The position numbers were made by a program, and so were the translations under genes. From NCBI GenBank assembly GCA_937916365.1, contig CALFSY010000252.1:1-6878 (forward strand): a DNA stretch of 6,878 nucleotides, read 5' to 3'. Below, piece after piece: positions 6,338 through 6,878 of the stretch. This stretch comes from an uncultured Jannaschia sp. GTDB taxonomy: Bacteria > Pseudomonadota > Alphaproteobacteria > Rhodobacterales > Rhodobacteraceae. The notes beneath the pieces were generated by a model, which saw only the letters and a list, made by a program, of their open reading frames with translations, did not search any database and was not told where the DNA came from. Each line of letters opens with the position of its first letter. Position 1 is the stretch's first letter.

Positions 6338-6604
6338 ATGGCAAATTCGCCCCAGGCAAAAAAACGCGCCCGCCAAAATGAAAAACGTTATGCCGTTAAC
6401 AAAGCCCGCCGGTCACGCATTCGCACCTATGTGCGCCGGGTGGAAGAGGCGATTGCCGCCGGTGACCCCGCTGCGGCGCACGACGCATTGAAAAATGCAC
6501 AGCCAGAATTGATGCGCGGCGTTACAAAAGGTGTGCTTCATAAAAACACCGCTGCACGAAAAATGTCCCGCCTTGCGGCCCGTGTAAAGGCGCTGGGAAC
6601 GTAA
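6338..6604 (+). CDS. rpsT: 30S ribosomal protein S20
   Basis: Small-subunit protein that binds 16S rRNA early in 30S assembly. 88 aa, the normal length. It begins MANSPQAKKRARQNEKRYAVNK and has the classical S20 composition: Lys/Arg-rich, two long helices, AHDALKNAQPEL in the centre and GVLHKNTAARKMSRLAARVKAL at the C-terminus. AAAGGGA at 6323-6329 is a good Shine-Dalgarno about nine bases before the ATG. It has a 159-bp upstream region, so it is probably transcribed on its own. E. coli S20 represses its own translation; whether that happens here is unknown, but an inverted repeat lies next to the ribosome binding site. Confidence 0.97.
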   Translation: MANSPQAKKRARQNEKRYAVNKARRSRIRTYVRRVEEAIAAGDPAAAHDALKNAQPELMRGVTKGVLHKNTAARKMSRLAARVKALGT

Positions 6605-6738
6605 GGTTTTATTTGGTCCATACGCAGAATATTACCCGTGCGCCCCAAAAATCATCTAGGCTCTAAGCTAAGACAACCGGATATAAAACAGCCCTGCTTG
6701 CACAGCCACTTCTCTTGTGTATACCACCCAAACATATC
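6605..6738. other. Intergenic region between rpsT and tRNA-Thr
   Basis: This 134-bp stretch has no credible reading frame. It must hold the rpsT transcript end and the tRNA promoter. I see no strong GC hairpin with a T-run after rpsT; GTTTTAT (6606-6612) is complementary to ATAAAAC (6683-6689), but the 70-base separation makes this unconvincing. A candidate tRNA promoter is listed separately. Confidence 0.5.
6698..6725 (+). promoter_or_regulatory. Candidate promoter of tRNA-Thr
   Basis: TTGCAC at 6698-6703 and TATACC at 6720-6725 are separated by 16 bases. Transcription would begin near 6732, giving a short 5' leader of about seven bases for RNase P to remove, which is typical of single tRNA genes. 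The TTG and TATA cores match consensus; the remaining positions are poor. Confidence 0.45.
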
Positions 6739-6814
6739 GCCGGTGTAGCTCAGCTGGTAGAGCACGTCATTCGTAATGATGGGGTCGTAGGTTCGAGTCC
6801 TATCACCGGCACCA
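6739..6814 (+). tRNA. tRNA-Thr, anticodon CGU
   Basis: The 76-nt sequence folds as a complete cloverleaf. The acceptor stem GCCGGTG (6739-6745) pairs fully with CACCGGC (6804-6810). D arm: GCTC / GAGC (6748-6751, 6760-6763). Anticodon arm: CGTCA / TGATG (6765-6769, 6777-6781), one G-U pair, loop TTCGTAA with CGT at 6772-6774. Variable loop: five bases. T arm: GTAGG / CCTAT with loop TTCGAGT (6792-6798). Discriminator A6811 is followed by an encoded CCA (6812-6814). The anticodon reads ACG threonine codons. The gene stands alone here; its 3' end could serve as an integration site, but no integrase or att duplication is visible within the window. Confidence 0.97.
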
Positions 6815-6878
6815 TATTTATTGTTTTGTGTGTAGAATGCGTTTAAGGCTTTGAAAGGTAACGTAAAATAGGCGGTTC
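6815..6878. other. Sequence after tRNA-Thr to window end
   Basis: These 64 bases contain no supported gene start, no clear hairpin terminator and no repeat of the tRNA 3' end. They are locally A/T-rich (TATTTATTGTTTTGTG). GAAAGGTAACG near 6853-6863 resembles a ribosome binding site, but no ATG, GTG or TTG at useful spacing follows before the edge. Confidence 0.5.

Noticed and set aside
6716..6724. DnaA-box-like TGTGTATAC (8 of 9 to TGTGTATAA)
   Set aside because: It is a single isolated near-match with no cluster, no adjacent AT-rich unwinding element and overlap with the tRNA promoter -10; it is not enough to propose an origin.
1..6878. Search for CRISPR repeats, insertion-sequence ends, defence genes or other accessory systems
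   Set aside because: No regularly spaced repeats, transposase-like proteins or terminal inverted repeats with target duplications were seen; the window is fully explained by housekeeping genes and one transporter.

Overview
This window looks like an ordinary chromosomal housekeeping segment from an alphaproteobacterium, probably of the Rhodobacterales/Roseobacter type. The evidence is the conserved neighbourhood ubiB-ubiE / mutM-enoyl-CoA hydratase-rpsT, protein sequences that read like Rhodobacterales family members, moderately high GC with many GCG/GCC/GGC codons, and non-ATG starts (GTG for ubiB, TTG for mutM). The assignment rests on recognition of the proteins; no database search was possible.

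Layout, left to right. (1) Bases 2-2038, + strand: the C-terminal two thirds of an RND-superfamily efflux permease that enters from the left edge. (2) A 47-bp convergent gap. (3) Bases 2086-4381, - strand: ubiE followed one base later by ubiB, a two-gene ubiquinone operon read leftwards. (4) An 83-bp divergent intergenic region with a plausible promoter for ubiE-ubiB. (5) Bases 4465-5340, + strand: mutM (fpg), starting at TTG. (6) Bases 5402-6178, + strand: a short-chain enoyl-CoA hydratase with a candidate promoter of its own just after the mutM stop. (7) Bases 6338-6604, + strand: rpsT, ribosomal protein S20. (8) Bases 6739-6814, + strand: tRNA-Thr(CGU) with encoded CCA and a candidate promoter just upstream. 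The last 64 bases hold no gene I can support.

Functionally, UbiE (C-methyltransferase) and UbiB (kinase-like Coq8/ADCK family protein) both serve ubiquinone synthesis. MutM repairs oxidised purines, the hydratase belongs to fatty-acid beta-oxidation, and rpsT and the tRNA serve translation. The RND pump is unrelated to them and probably marks the boundary of the conserved block. No gap between genes exceeds 300 bp.

I found no CRISPR array, insertion sequence, phage gene, toxin-antitoxin pair, recognisable riboswitch or undescribed defence system. The points worth a second look are modest: start-codon choices, substituted proton-relay residues in the RND protein, G homopolymers in its gene, an inverted repeat ahead of rpsT, and the interruption of the expected rpsT-dnaA order by a tRNA gene.
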